From Micromonospora echinospora (GTDB lineage Bacteria; Actinomycetota; Actinomycetes; Mycobacteriales; Micromonosporaceae), in the NCBI RefSeq assembly GCF_900091495.1, contig NZ_LT607413.1:4169001-4233000 (forward strand): DNA of 64,000 nt, given 5' to 3'. Within the stretch, counting starts at the first letter, position 1, and the number at the start of each line of letters is the position of its first letter. Below the pieces are notes generated by a model that saw only the letters and a list, made by a program, of their open reading frames with translations, was not told the DNA's origin and ran no database searches. Positions 49,736 to 58,452 of this stretch are shown piece after piece. The translations under genes were made by a program, and so were the position numbers.

Positions 49736-52700
49736 TCAGGAGGCGAGGGTGGGGGAGGAGTAGGTGGACACGTCCGCCTCGCCGAGGCGGAGCAGGCCGG
49801 GGGCGCGGTTGCGCAGGGCGAACGCGCGCACCTCACCGAGCACGGTGGCCGCCCCCGCCGGGTCGCCCGCCCGCCCCAGTTCCTTCGCGGCGAGCGCGAG
49901 CGCGAGCATCCGGTCGGTCACCGCCGGGATCCGTCCGTACAGCTCGGCGGCGGCGCCGTAGAGCTGACCGGCCCGACCGTGGTCGCCGTCGGTCGCGGCG
50001 AGCGTCGCGGTGACGGTCTGCCGCGCGGCGTCGGTCCACGGGGTCCGGTGCGGCGCCCGCTCCAGCATCCCGCGTACCCGCACCGCCGTGTCCCGTCCGC
50101 AGAGCACCGCCGCGTACGCCGCCGCCGCGATCCACTCACCGCTGAGCAACGCCGGCACCGCCGACCACGAGTCGTCCAGCTCCGCCAACAGTTCCCCGGC
50201 CTCACCGGTACGCCCCTGCAACGCCCGGCAGAGCGCGCTGATGCCCAGCGTCGTCCAGTGCAGCCGCCGGAACCCGCTGCGCCGGGCGGTGTCCAACGCG
50301 TCGCTCACGTCGTCGACCGGCCGGGGTGCCTGGCTGCCGACCGCGGTCAGCACCGGACCGGCACCGGACGCCCGGCCGGCCCGCTCGGCCGACACCGCAC
50401 CCGGTCCGCCCCGTTCCCCCGGCACCGGCTCGTCCCGCAGGATCCGCAGGCAGGCCCGCAGCCCGCGCACCTGCATGTCCCACCGGCCGGTCGGGGTGTC
50501 CACGAAGGCGTCCGCCGCGGCCAGCAGCGCGCCGAACTCGCCCTCGAAGTACGCCCGCATCGCGTCGCCGGAGTAGCCCGTGGTCAGCCCGGGCGAGCCG
50601 GACAGCGCCGCCGCCTCGGTGAGCAGCTCGTTGGAGCGGATCCAGTCGCCCTCCTCGCAGACCACGTAGGCGAGGTTCTGCATCGCCCGGGGCAGGGCGA
50701 GCAACTGCTGCGCCCGCGAGGTCTCGAACGCGGCGTGCAGCTCGTCCACCCCGGTCCGGTCCCCGGCCTGGTAACGGGCCGTGGCCGCGGTGATCTGCGC
50801 GTCCACCCGGGCCTCCACCAGGCCCAGCCGTTCGGCGATGCCGGCGGCGGTGCTGGCCGCCGCCACCGCCTCGGCGCTCTCGTTGTTGAGCATGTGCAGC
50901 CGCCCCAGCTCGGCGTAGGCGTCCGCCTTCTGCTCGCTGTCGGGCAGTCCCGCGAACAGCTCCACCGCCCGGGCCAGCCGGGCCAGCGCGGTGTCCCGGT
51001 CGGTCCGGATCCACGCCGCCCGCCCGAGCAACGTCCACGCCCGGGCGGCGCAGCCGACGTCGCCCTGCGTGAACAACTGCTCGGCCAGGTCGGTCAGCGT
51101 CTCGGTGCCGCCGGCGTCGAGGAAGGCCCCGCCGTCGCGGAAGAACGAGATCTCCGCGCCGAGCAGCTCCAACTGGAGCCGGCCCACCGGGTCGGCGTCG
51201 TCGGCCAGGCCGAGGGCCCGGGTCGTGTGGTGCGCCGCCGCGTCCAGGGCGTGCAACGTGTAGGCGCGCCGCGCCGCCCGGTGCAGCGCCTCGCGCGCCG
51301 CCGTGGCGTACCGGCGGGTGTCCAGCCCGAGGGTACGGGCGATCTCGTGCGCCGCCCACCGGTGGTTGGCCAGCACCTCCGCCAGGTCGGTGTCCCGCCC
51401 CCGGGCCAGCGCGTCGACCCAGTCGGCGGTCCGCTCGTGCCGGGCGACCCGCTCGGTGCGGGGCAGCCGCTGGTAGCAGACGTCCCGGACCAGGACGTGC
51501 CGGAACTGGTACTCGGCCTGGCCGGCCATCGTGGACGCCGGCAGCTCGACGACGAAGTCCCGCTGCCCGAGCCGGCGCAGGGCCCGCTCCACCGCCTCGA
51601 CCGGCTGCCCGAGCGCGGCGGCGACCGCACCCGGCCAGAACTGGGTGCCGACCACCGAGGCGGCCAGCAGCACCGCCCGGTCGGCCGGGTCGAGCAGGTC
51701 GACCCGGTTGGCGATCACCGCGTGCACGTTGTCCGGGATCGGCAGCCCGTCCTGCTTCTTCAGCAGCCAACCCCGCCCCGACTGGCGCAGGAAGCCCTGT
51801 TCGATGAGCATCCGCACGTACTCGTGGGCGTAGAGCGGGTTGCCGTCGGCGACCTCGACCAGCGGGTTGATCAGGTCCGGGGAGAAGGCGGACTGGCCGA
51901 ACAGGTGCGCGTACAGCGAGGTGATCCCGCTCGGGCGCAGCGGCGGCAGGGTGATGGTCAGCGACCCGCCGATGGTGCCCGCCCAGGTGGGATCGCGGTT
52001 GATCAGCTCCGGTCGGGCGGTGCAGAGCACCAGCAGCGGCACATCCCGGGCGGACGCCCCGAGCAGCTCGACCAGGCGCAGCATCTTCTCGTCGGCCCAG
52101 TGCAGGTCCTCGAAGACCAGCACGGTGGGACGGCGGGCCGCCAGCGCCAGCAGGAACCGCCGCCAGGCGGACTGGGTCTCCTCGGCCGGCAGCGTCGGCC
52201 CCGGCAGGCCGACCAGCGGGCGCAGCGCGTCGACCAGCCGGTCCGCCTCACCCGGACCGACCAGGTCGGCCACCGCCGCCCGCAGCCGGGGCGCGGCGGC
52301 GGTGGCCGGATCGGTGTCGAGAATGCCGGCCTCGGACTTGACGATGTCCGCCAGCGCGGCGAACGTGACGTTCTCGCCGAACGGCGGACACCGGCCGGTA
52401 CGCCAGGTCAGCGACGCGTCCGCGCTGGCACGGGTGTGCCGGTAGAGTTCCCGGACCAGCCGGCTCTTGCCGATCCCGGCCCGCCCGAACACGGTGACCA
52501 GTTGCGGCATCCGCTCCCGGGCCGCCCGGTCCAGCGCGTTGACCAGCAGGCCCAGCTCGTGTTCCCGGTCGATCAGCGGGGTGGCGTCCGGCTCCCGGTC
52601 GGGCTGCCGTCGCTGGGCCGCGCCGAGCGCCAGCCACACCTCCGTCGGCGACGAGCGTCCCTTGAGAGTGACCGCCGGCTGCTGTTCGTACCGGACCGCG

Positions 52701-53380
52701 CCCCGGGTGAGCCCGTACGTCGTCCCGCAGACCAGCACGCCGCCGGGCGGAGCCACCGACTGCATGCGGGAGGCGGTGTTGACCACGTCACCGGCCACGA
52801 TGGCCTGACCACCGTGGTGCGCGGCGGCCACGTCCACCAGCGCCTCGCCGGTGGCCACCCCGACCCGGAAGCGGAGTCCGTCGGCGCCGACCGGGGCGAA
52901 GCGGGCCAGCACCCGTTGCAGCTCCAGTCCGGCCCGGACACAGCGCAGCGCGTCGGTCTCGGTGGCCACGGGCGCACCGAACAGCGCCATGACCGCGTCG
53001 CCGATGTACTTCTCCACCACCCCGCCGTACTGGCCGATGACCCGGCGGGCGGCGGAGAAGAAGCCGGTCTGCAACCCCCGGACCAGTTCCGGGTCGGACT
53101 GTTCGACGTACGGGGTGAAGTCGATCAGGTCGACGAAGAGCACGCTGACCCGGCGGCGGTCCTCCTGCGGCGGCGCGGTCGGGGCGGCGCCACCGACCCG
53201 GGCCGTCGGGTGCGTGTCGCGGCCCGCGCGGGCCCGTCCGCAACCGGTGCAGAAGGCCGCGTCCGAGGCGAGCGGCCGATCGCAGTGTTCGCAGGTCAGG
53301 GCCAGTTCCGCACCGCAGCCACCGCAGAAGCGGTCGTCGGGCGCGGTGGGTCGGCCGCACTGGGCACAGTGGGCGGCGAT
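49736..53380 (-). CDS. Zinc-ribbon/class III adenylate cyclase/AAA/TPR signalling protein
   Basis: Giant cytoplasmic regulator of about 1,214 residues. Order: two zinc ribbons (CAQCGRPTAPDDRFCGGCG and CEHCDRPLASDAAFCTGCG), an Ala/Pro linker, a class III cyclase domain (VSVLFVDLIDFTPYVEQ; EKYIGDAVMALFG; GDVVNTASRM, with both metal aspartates and the Asn-Arg pair), an AAA ATPase (GRAGIGKSRLV and VLVFEDLHWAD), and a long TPR-like helical C-terminus. No LuxR helix-turn-helix is present. The cyclase/AAA/TPR fusion is a known actinobacterial class. No ATG, GTG, TTG or CTG lies in frame before the first zinc ribbon; an ATC at 53380 sits 5 nt after GGGAGG. A caller would start at GTG 53143, losing the zinc ribbons. 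Confidence 0.85.
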   Translation of the reverse strand: MAAHCAQCGRPTAPDDRFCGGCGAELALTCEHCDRPLASDAAFCTGCGRARAGRDTHPTARVGGAAPTAPPQEDRRRVSVLFVDLIDFTPYVEQSDPELVRGLQTGFFSAARRVIGQYGGVVEKYIGDAVMALFGAPVATETDALRCVRAGLELQRVLARFAPVGADGLRFRVGVATGEALVDVAAAHHGGQAIVAGDVVNTASRMQSVAPPGGVLVCGTTYGLTRGAVRYEQQPAVTLKGRSSPTEVWLALGAAQRRQPDREPDATPLIDREHELGLLVNALDRAARERMPQLVTVFGRAGIGKSRLVRELYRHTRASADASLTWRTGRCPPFGENVTFAALADIVKSEAGILDTDPATAAAPRLRAAVADLVGPGEADRLVDALRPLVGLPGPTLPAEETQSAWRRFLLALAARRPTVLVFEDLHWADEKMLRLVELLGASARDVPLLVLCTARPELINRDPTWAGTIGGSLTITLPPLRPSGITSLYAHLFGQSAFSPDLINPLVEVADGNPLYAHEYVRMLIEQGFLRQSGRGWLLKKQDGLPIPDNVHAVIANRVDLLDPADRAVLLAASVVGTQFWPGAVAAALGQPVEAVERALRRLGQRDFVVELPASTMAGQAEYQFRHVLVRDVCYQRLPRTERVARHERTADWVDALARGRDTDLAEVLANHRWAAHEIARTLGLDTRRYATAAREALHRAARRAYTLHALDAAAHHTTRALGLADDADPVGRLQLELLGAEISFFRDGGAFLDAGGTETLTDLAEQLFTQGDVGCAARAWTLLGRAAWIRTDRDTALARLARAVELFAGLPDSEQKADAYAELGRLHMLNNESAEAVAAASTAAGIAERLGLVEARVDAQITAATARYQAGDRTGVDELHAAFETSRAQQLLALPRAMQNLAYVVCEEGDWIRSNELLTEAAALSGSPGLTTGYSGDAMRAYFEGEFGALLAAADAFVDTPTGRWDMQVRGLRACLRILRDEPVPGERGGPGAVSAERAGRASGAGPVLTAVGSQAPRPVDDVSDALDTARRSGFRRLHWTTLGISALCRALQGRTGEAGELLAELDDSWSAVPALLSGEWIAAAAYAAVLCGRDTAVRVRGMLERAPHRTPWTDAARQTVTATLAATDGDHGRAGQLYGAAAELYGRIPAVTDRMLALALAAKELGRAGDPAGAATVLGEVRAFALRNRAPGLLRLGEADVSTYSSPTLAS

Positions 53381-53607
53381 GCCAACCTCCCGGGACGATC
53401 CGAGCTGAGCGAGCCGGCCGGGCGCGTCACGCCGGCGCGGCGGTGACCGAAAGTGGCCGTCGACGGCCCACGGGGGCCGTCCACCGTCAGTATCCCGGTA
53501 ACAAGCTGCTGTCGGGTACCCGCCTGTTGGCTTACGGACAGTGTCTTTGTTGCTGGCAACGGCTACATTCAGTCAGCCCAGATTCGATCACACAGGGGGA
53601 GAATTCC

Positions 53608-53796
53608 ATGGTGTACGTCCGACTGGAAGCGGAGTGGACCGACATCGACGGCGTGAACCACGCCGCGGGGGAGACCGTCGACGTGGACGCCGCGACCCTG
53701 GCCGAGCTCCAGGCCGCCGGCATCGTGACCGAAGTGCCGAAGTCGGGCGGCGACGCGACCACCGACTGGGTCGGGCCGACCAGCACGAAGCCCTGA
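53608..53796 (+). CDS. Small protein of 62 residues, unknown function
   Basis: ATG 53608 with a purine-rich GGGGGAG 9 nt upstream, reading MVYVRLEAEWTDIDGVNHAA then GETVDVDAATLAELQAAGIV. The N-terminal beta strands and the DVDAATLAELQAAG helix are the kind of short fold seen in phage or secretion-related small proteins. I cannot name a family. Clean codon usage and the ribosome site make it a likely gene. It lies between the cyclase gene (divergent) and the Crp/Fnr gene (convergent). Confidence 0.65.
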   Translation: MVYVRLEAEWTDIDGVNHAAGETVDVDAATLAELQAAGIVTEVPKSGGDATTDWVGPTSTKP

Positions 53797-54016
53797 CCGA
53801 CGCGCTCCACCCGGTGCCCCGCGTGCCATCCGGCGTGCGGGGCACCGTCGCGTCCGCCCCCGGTGTGCGCAGGCGTTGTCGTGTGCCCAGGCGCCGTCGT
53901 GTCCCTGCGGCGTGCGGGGGCACGGTAGCCGCCCCGGCGCGGCCCGGAGCACGGTTGCGCGCCCGTCCCGGACACGCGTGCGGCGGGGCGGACGGGCGTG
54001 GCCCGTGACCCGGTGG

Positions 54017-54709
54017 TCAGCGGTCGGCCATGCCGGCCCGGCGGCGCAGCGCCGCCACGTCGGTCACCACGATCCGGCGTCCCTCGGTCCGCAGCCAACC
54101 CCGGCTGGCGAACGAGCCGATCGCCTGGTTGACGCTCTGCCGGGAGCCCCCGGCCATCTCCGCCAGCTGGGACTGGTTCAGCTCGATCGTGATCATCGGA
54201 GCCTGACTCTCCCCGGCCAGCCGGACCAGCGTCTTGGCCACCCGGCCGGGCAGGTCGAGGAAGACGTGGTCGGCGTTCTGCTCGGTCAACCGGCGGATCA
54301 GGCCGCCCAGCGACCGCATCACCGCGTCCAGGATGCGCGGGTTGGAGTGCACCAGCTCCATGAAGGCCGGTCGGGACAGCGCCAGGGCGCTGCAGTCCTC
54401 GATCGCCTCGGCGGACGCCGACCGGGTCGAGGCGTCGAGGAGGGACACCTCGCCGAGCACGTCCGGCGGTCGGATCACCGTCAGTACGGCCCGCTCTCCG
54501 GTCGGCGCGGTGCGGAACACCGCGACCGCGCCCCGCCGGAGCACGATCAGGGACTCGCCGGGGTCGTTCTCCACGAAGAGCAGCTGCCCCTTGCGGTAGG
54601 TGCGCGGCACCGCCGCCGCGATCACCCGCTGGCGGACCTCCGGCTCCAGGCCGGCGAACATCTCGACTCCCGTAAGCGCGTCACCCGGCTCCGGCAGGCG
54701 CATCTCCAC
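54017..54709 (-). CDS. Crp/Fnr-family transcription regulator
   Basis: A 230-residue regulator. GTG 54709 (MEMRLPEPGDALTGVEMFAG) has GGGGAGGGG about 8 nt upstream; ATG 54703 is an alternative. Cyclic-nucleotide-like domain (about 15-130): KGQLLFVENDPGESLIVLRR, VLGEVSLLDASTRSASAEAI. Helix-turn-helix of the Crp type: NQSQLAEMAGGSRQSVNQAI then GSFASRGWLRTEGRRIVVTD. The pocket has RSASAEA in place of the RSA/T residues binding cAMP, so it might bind cAMP; the giant cyclase just upstream would be a natural signal source, but that is inference. Confidence 0.93.
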   Translation of the reverse strand: MEMRLPEPGDALTGVEMFAGLEPEVRQRVIAAAVPRTYRKGQLLFVENDPGESLIVLRRGAVAVFRTAPTGERAVLTVIRPPDVLGEVSLLDASTRSASAEAIEDCSALALSRPAFMELVHSNPRILDAVMRSLGGLIRRLTEQNADHVFLDLPGRVAKTLVRLAGESQAPMITIELNQSQLAEMAGGSRQSVNQAIGSFASRGWLRTEGRRIVVTDVAALRRRAGMADR

Positions 54710-55040
54710 GGCCCAACCCCTCCCCGGTCAAGGACCACAACTCGCAGCCGGGTGAACCTGACAGCCCCCGGGTGGAGGTGAACTGACACCGGTTCGGCGT
54801 CCGGTAGCGGTACACATCAGATCATGACGTCCATGTCGCTTGCTGTACACCCCTGAAATCACTTCCGTGACAATCCTGAGCTGCGAAGGATGCCAAGGTG
54901 AGAGGACCGGTCCACCGTCGGGCGACGACCGTACGGGGGCGCGGTGGAGCGGGTCGCGGACCGCCGCGACCGGCCGGCGCGGGGGGCGGGACCACCCTCG
55001 CGCCGACCGCCCGACCGCCCGACCGCCGCCGACCGCCCCC

Positions 55041-55110
55041 GCCGGCCCGGCTGCCCTCGCCGGCCCGGCTGCCCTCGCCGGCCCGGCTGCCCTCGCCGGC
55101 CCGGTCGCCC
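55041..55110 (+). repeat. 18 bp tandem repeat before the RNase AS gene
   Basis: The unit GCCGGCCCGGCTGCCCTC occurs three times in a row (55041-55058, 55059-55076, 55077-55094), then partly a fourth time with changes. It is preceded by a degenerate GACCGCC-rich array. The array lies in the 440 bp gap (54710-55152) between the Crp/Fnr gene and RNase AS. Being 18 bp it can be read as the 6-mer PARLPS, but I see no start with a ribosome site ahead, so the repeat is treated as non-coding leader. Nothing else is recognised in the gap except an AT-richer stretch near 54830-54890 that could hold the promoter. Confidence 0.85.
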
Positions 55111-55152
55111 CCGCCGGTCGGACCGCTCCGACGGTGCGCGAGGATGACCGGG

Positions 55153-55650
55153 ATGGTCTACCGCTACTTCTACGACTGCGAGTTCATCGAGGACGGCCGC
55201 ACCATCGACCTCGTGTCGATCGGCGTCGTCGACGAGTACGGCCGTGAGTTCTACGCGGTCTCCACCGAGTTCGACGACTCCCGCGCGGTGCCCTGGGTGC
55301 GTCGTAACGTGCTCGACAAGCTGCCCTCGCCCGCCGACCGGGCCTGGCGCTCCCGCGAGCGCATCCGCGAGGACCTGCTCGAGTTCCTGGCCGAGCCGGT
55401 GCGTGGCCGGTCGGGCGAGCAGATCGAACTCTGGGCGTGGTACGCCGCCTACGACCACGTGGCGCTCGCCCAGCTCTGGGGCTCGATGATCACCCTGCCC
55501 CGGGAGATCCCCCGGTTCACCAAGGAACTCCGTCAGCTCTGGGACGACCGGGGCCGGCCACCGCTGCCGTCAGCCGAGGCGGCCCGGCACGACGCGTTGG
55601 TCGACGCCCGGCACAACCTCGCCCGGTGGCGGGCGATGACCGGCGACTGA
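55153..55650 (+). CDS. 3'-5' exoribonuclease (RNase AS family)
   Basis: A 165-residue DEDDh exoribonuclease. ATG 55153 gives MVYRYFYDCEFIEDGRTIDL, which aligns with the RNase AS start in M. tuberculosis Rv2179c (MRYFYDTEFIDDG). The exonuclease residues are seen in FYDCEF (D, E), AAYDHVALAQL (D) and HDALVDARHNL (H, D). IELWAWYAAYDH and PRFTKELRQLWDDRG are also as in that family. RNase AS specifically degrades RNA with adenylate tails in the mycobacterial enzyme. An ATG at 55144 is a weaker alternative start. Its presence at this end of the synteny block agrees with Rv2179c. Confidence 0.92.
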   Translation: MVYRYFYDCEFIEDGRTIDLVSIGVVDEYGREFYAVSTEFDDSRAVPWVRRNVLDKLPSPADRAWRSRERIREDLLEFLAEPVRGRSGEQIELWAWYAAYDHVALAQLWGSMITLPREIPRFTKELRQLWDDRGRPPLPSAEAARHDALVDARHNLARWRAMTGD

Positions 55651-55811
55651 ACCGGGAGCCTCCCCGGCACGCCGGGTGGGGATCTCCGCACCGTCCCGGC
55701 ATCAGGTCGGTCGTACCAGGTTTGGGTGGTTCCGTCCCGGGCACCGGTTTCGATGCCGGTGCCGGGCACCGCACCCCGGCCCGCGCGGAACCGACGCGAG
55801 GGAGTGCCACC

Positions 55812-56315
55812 ATGAGTCCTGAGCCGACCACGGACGCCGAGGCGCGGCACCGGGTCACCGAACTGATCCGCGCCGCGCGCGTCTGCATGCTCACCACGAT
55901 CGCCGTCGACGGGCGGCAGGTCAGCCGTCCGATGGTGTTGCAGGAGGTGGAGTTCGACGGCGACCTGTGGTTCTTCGCCCGGGCGGACTCGGCCAAGATC
56001 CGGCAGATCCGGGTCAACCCGGAGGTCAACGCGGCCTTCGGCGACCAGCGGCGACACACCTGGATCTCCGTCTCCGGCACCGCCCGGGAGGAGAACGGCC
56101 GGGCCGACGTCGAGCGGCTCTGGCATCCCGCGCTGCGGGTGTGGTTCCCGGACGGGCCGGACACGCCCGGACTGACTCTGATCAGGCTGCACGCCAGCTC
56201 GGCCCACTACTGGGACTCGCCGGGCAGCACGGTGGTCAACCTGCTCGGTGCCGCCCGGGCGGTGGTGACCGGCCGGCCACCCCGACCGGGTGAGAACCGC
56301 GCGGTCGATTACTGA
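55812..56315 (+). CDS. Pyridoxamine 5'-phosphate oxidase-like (general stress protein 26) flavoprotein
   Basis: A 167-residue protein with a PNPOx-like split-barrel fold: VCMLTTIAVDGRQVSRPMVL, LWFFARADSAKIRQIRVNPE and VNAAFGDQRRHTWISVSGTA. The C-terminal half (HYWDSPGSTVVNLLGAARAV) matches the general stress protein 26 family (YdaG-like). It probably binds flavin or deazaflavin; no reaction is assigned. ATG 55812, ribosome site GGAG. It stands alone between RNase AS and PPi-PFK. Confidence 0.88.
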   Translation: MSPEPTTDAEARHRVTELIRAARVCMLTTIAVDGRQVSRPMVLQEVEFDGDLWFFARADSAKIRQIRVNPEVNAAFGDQRRHTWISVSGTAREENGRADVERLWHPALRVWFPDGPDTPGLTLIRLHASSAHYWDSPGSTVVNLLGAARAVVTGRPPRPGENRAVDY

Positions 56316-56495
56316 GCCGTGAACGGCAGGGGCCGGTGGGTGGACACCTTCCGGGGCGCGCTGTCGGGGCACAGCCGTGCCGACTACAGTGCGCTCTGAC
56401 GGCCCGCCCCGGGCCGGCAACGGCGCCGATGGTCGGATCTGACCCATATCCTGGGGCTTTGTTGGGCTAAGAGGCTCCAGGAGGATGAGCAGATC

Positions 56496-57524
56496 ATGCG
56501 TATCGGCGTGCTCACCGGCGGTGGCGACTGCCCCGGTCTCAACGCGGTGATCCGGGCGGTGGTCCGCAAGGGCGTCGCCAGCTACGGCCACGAGTTCGTG
56601 GGCTTCCGGGACGGTTGGAAGGGCCCGCTGGAGGGCCTGTCCCGTCCGCTGGGCATCGCGGAGGTCCGCGGCATCCTGCCCCGGGGCGGCACGATCCTCG
56701 GCTCGTCCCGTACCAACCCGTTCAAGATCGAGAACGGTGTCGAGCGGATCAAGGAGAACCTCGCCGCGCAGGGCGTCGACGCCCTGATCGCGATCGGCGG
56801 TGAGGACACCCTCGGTGTCGCCACCAAGCTGCACGAGCTGGACGTCAAGGTCATCGGCGTGCCGAAGACCATCGACAACGACCTCGGCGCCACCGACTAC
56901 ACCTTCGGCTTCGACACCGCCGTCAACATCGCGATGGAGGCGATCGACCGGCTGCACACCACGGCCGAGAGCCACCACCGGACGCTGGTCGTCGAGGTGA
57001 TGGGTCGGCACGCCGGCTGGATCGCCCTGCACGCCGGCCTGGCCGGTGGCGCCAACGTGATCCTGCTGCCGGAGCGGCAGTTCGACGTCGAGCAGGTCGC
57101 CGGCTACGTCGAGAAGCGCTTCCAGCACCAGTACGCCCCGATCGTCGTGGTCGCCGAGGGCGCGCAGCCGCTCGACGGCCAGATGGTCCTGCACAACCAG
57201 GAGCTGGACGCCTTCGGGCACGTCCGGCTCGGCGGCATCGGCCAGTGGCTGGCCGAGCAGCTCGAGGCGAAGACCGGCAAGGAGGCCCGCACCGTCGTGC
57301 TCGGCCACATCCAGCGGGGCGGCACCCCGACCGCCTTCGACCGGGTGCTGGCCACCCGGCTCGGCCTCCAGGCGATCGACGCCGCGCACGAGGGCGACTG
57401 GGGCAAGATGGTCGCCATGCAGAGCACGGACATCGTTCGGGTTCCGCTCGCCGACGCCACCCGCGAGCTGAAGACCGTGCCGCTGGAGCGGTACGCCGAG
57501 GCCGAGGTCTTCTTCGGCAGCTGA
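56496..57524 (+). CDS. pfp: Phosphofructokinase, PPi-dependent type by active-site residues
   Basis: A 342-residue PFK. ATG 56496 is preceded by AGGAGG 11 nt upstream. Glycine-rich N-terminus MRIGVLTGGGDCPGLNAVIR; GILPRGGTILGSSRTNPF; the active site has IAIGGEDTLG with Asp104 and VIGVPKTIDND with Lys124. In characterised family members Gly104 and Gly124 mark ATP users, while Asp and Lys mark PPi users; PPi-PFKs are known in Amycolatopsis and other actinomycetes. So the enzyme likely uses pyrophosphate and may work reversibly. MGRHAGWIALHAGLAGGANV is the usual substrate block. It heads no operon; proC follows 109 bp later. Confidence 0.92.
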   Translation: MRIGVLTGGGDCPGLNAVIRAVVRKGVASYGHEFVGFRDGWKGPLEGLSRPLGIAEVRGILPRGGTILGSSRTNPFKIENGVERIKENLAAQGVDALIAIGGEDTLGVATKLHELDVKVIGVPKTIDNDLGATDYTFGFDTAVNIAMEAIDRLHTTAESHHRTLVVEVMGRHAGWIALHAGLAGGANVILLPERQFDVEQVAGYVEKRFQHQYAPIVVVAEGAQPLDGQMVLHNQELDAFGHVRLGGIGQWLAEQLEAKTGKEARTVVLGHIQRGGTPTAFDRVLATRLGLQAIDAAHEGDWGKMVAMQSTDIVRVPLADATRELKTVPLERYAEAEVFFGS

Positions 57525-57633
57525 CCGGTGCGGGGCGGTGGGCGTTCCGGCGTCCGCCGCCCCGCGTACCGGGTCGGTGGATCCGACGGCCGTCGCCGTC
57601 GGCGCGGGCGGGACAGGAGAGGGGTACGGCGGG

Positions 57634-58452
57634 ATGTCGACTGGGGTGCACACGGTCGCGGTGATCGGCGCCGGCAAGATCGGTGAGCTGATGCTCTCCG
57701 GGCTGCTGCGCTCGGGTTGGCCGGCCGACCGGTTGCTGGCCACCGCGCGGCGGCGGGAACGTGCCGAGGAGATCGCCACCCGCTACGGCGTCCGGGTGGT
57801 CGACAACCTGACCGCGGTGCAGGACGCGGAGGTGCTCGCGGTCTCGGTCAAGCCGCAGGACGCCGGAGTGCTGCTCGACGAGATCGGCCCCAAGGTCCCC
57901 GACGGGAAGCTGGTCATCTCGCTCTGCGCCGGCCTGCCCACCGGCTTCTTCAGCCGGCGGCTGCCCGCCGGCACCCCGGTCGTCCGGGTCATGACGAACA
58001 CCCCGGCCCTGGTCGACCAGGCGATGACCGCGATCTCGGCAGGCGCGCACGCCACCGGGGAGCACCTCGCCCTGGCCGAGGAGATGTTCAAGCCGCTGGG
58101 CGCGACGATCCGGGTGCCCGAGTCGCAGCAGGACGCGGTGACCGCCCTCTCCGGCTCCGGACCGGCCTACTTCTACCTGCTGGTCGAGGCGATGGTCGAC
58201 GCCGGGATCCTGCTCGGCCTGCCCCGTCAGGTGGCCCACGAGCTGATCGTGCAGACCGCCATCGGGTCGGCGGTGATGCTGCGCGACTCCGGGGAACACC
58301 CGGTGAAGCTCCGCGAGGCGGTCACCTCGCCGGCCGGTACCACCATCTCCGCCGTGCGCGAGTTGGAGAAGCACGGCGTACGGGCGGCGCTGCTCGCCGC
58401 CCTCGAGGCGGCCCGTGACCGGGCCCGGGAACTGGCCGCCCAGGCCACCTGA
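57634..58452 (+). CDS. proC: Pyrroline-5-carboxylate reductase
   Basis: Last step of proline synthesis, 272 residues. ATG 57634 (MSTGVHTVAVIGAGKIGELM), NADPH Rossmann motif VIGAGKIGELM, family signature in the C-terminal half: TALSGSGPAYFYLLVEAMVD, AHELIVQTAIGSAVML and LREAVTSPAGTTISAVRELE, with the conserved SPGGTT-type loop reading SPAGTT. All as expected. Located after the PFK gene with a 109 bp gap; there is no clear operon. The following 410 bp (58453-58861) are gene-free. Confidence 0.95.
   Translation: MSTGVHTVAVIGAGKIGELMLSGLLRSGWPADRLLATARRRERAEEIATRYGVRVVDNLTAVQDAEVLAVSVKPQDAGVLLDEIGPKVPDGKLVISLCAGLPTGFFSRRLPAGTPVVRVMTNTPALVDQAMTAISAGAHATGEHLALAEEMFKPLGATIRVPESQQDAVTALSGSGPAYFYLLVEAMVDAGILLGLPRQVAHELIVQTAIGSAVMLRDSGEHPVKLREAVTSPAGTTISAVRELEKHGVRAALLAALEAARDRARELAAQAT

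Noticed and set aside
53547..53569. TTGTTG...TACATT promoter before the 62-residue protein
   Set aside because: The boxes are only 11 bp apart, too close for a sigma70-type promoter.
54898..55152. N-terminal extension of the RNase AS gene through the 18 bp repeats
   Set aside because: The homologue begins at the MxYRYFYD position; the upstream codons have no ribosome site and read as Pro/Ala/Arg low complexity.
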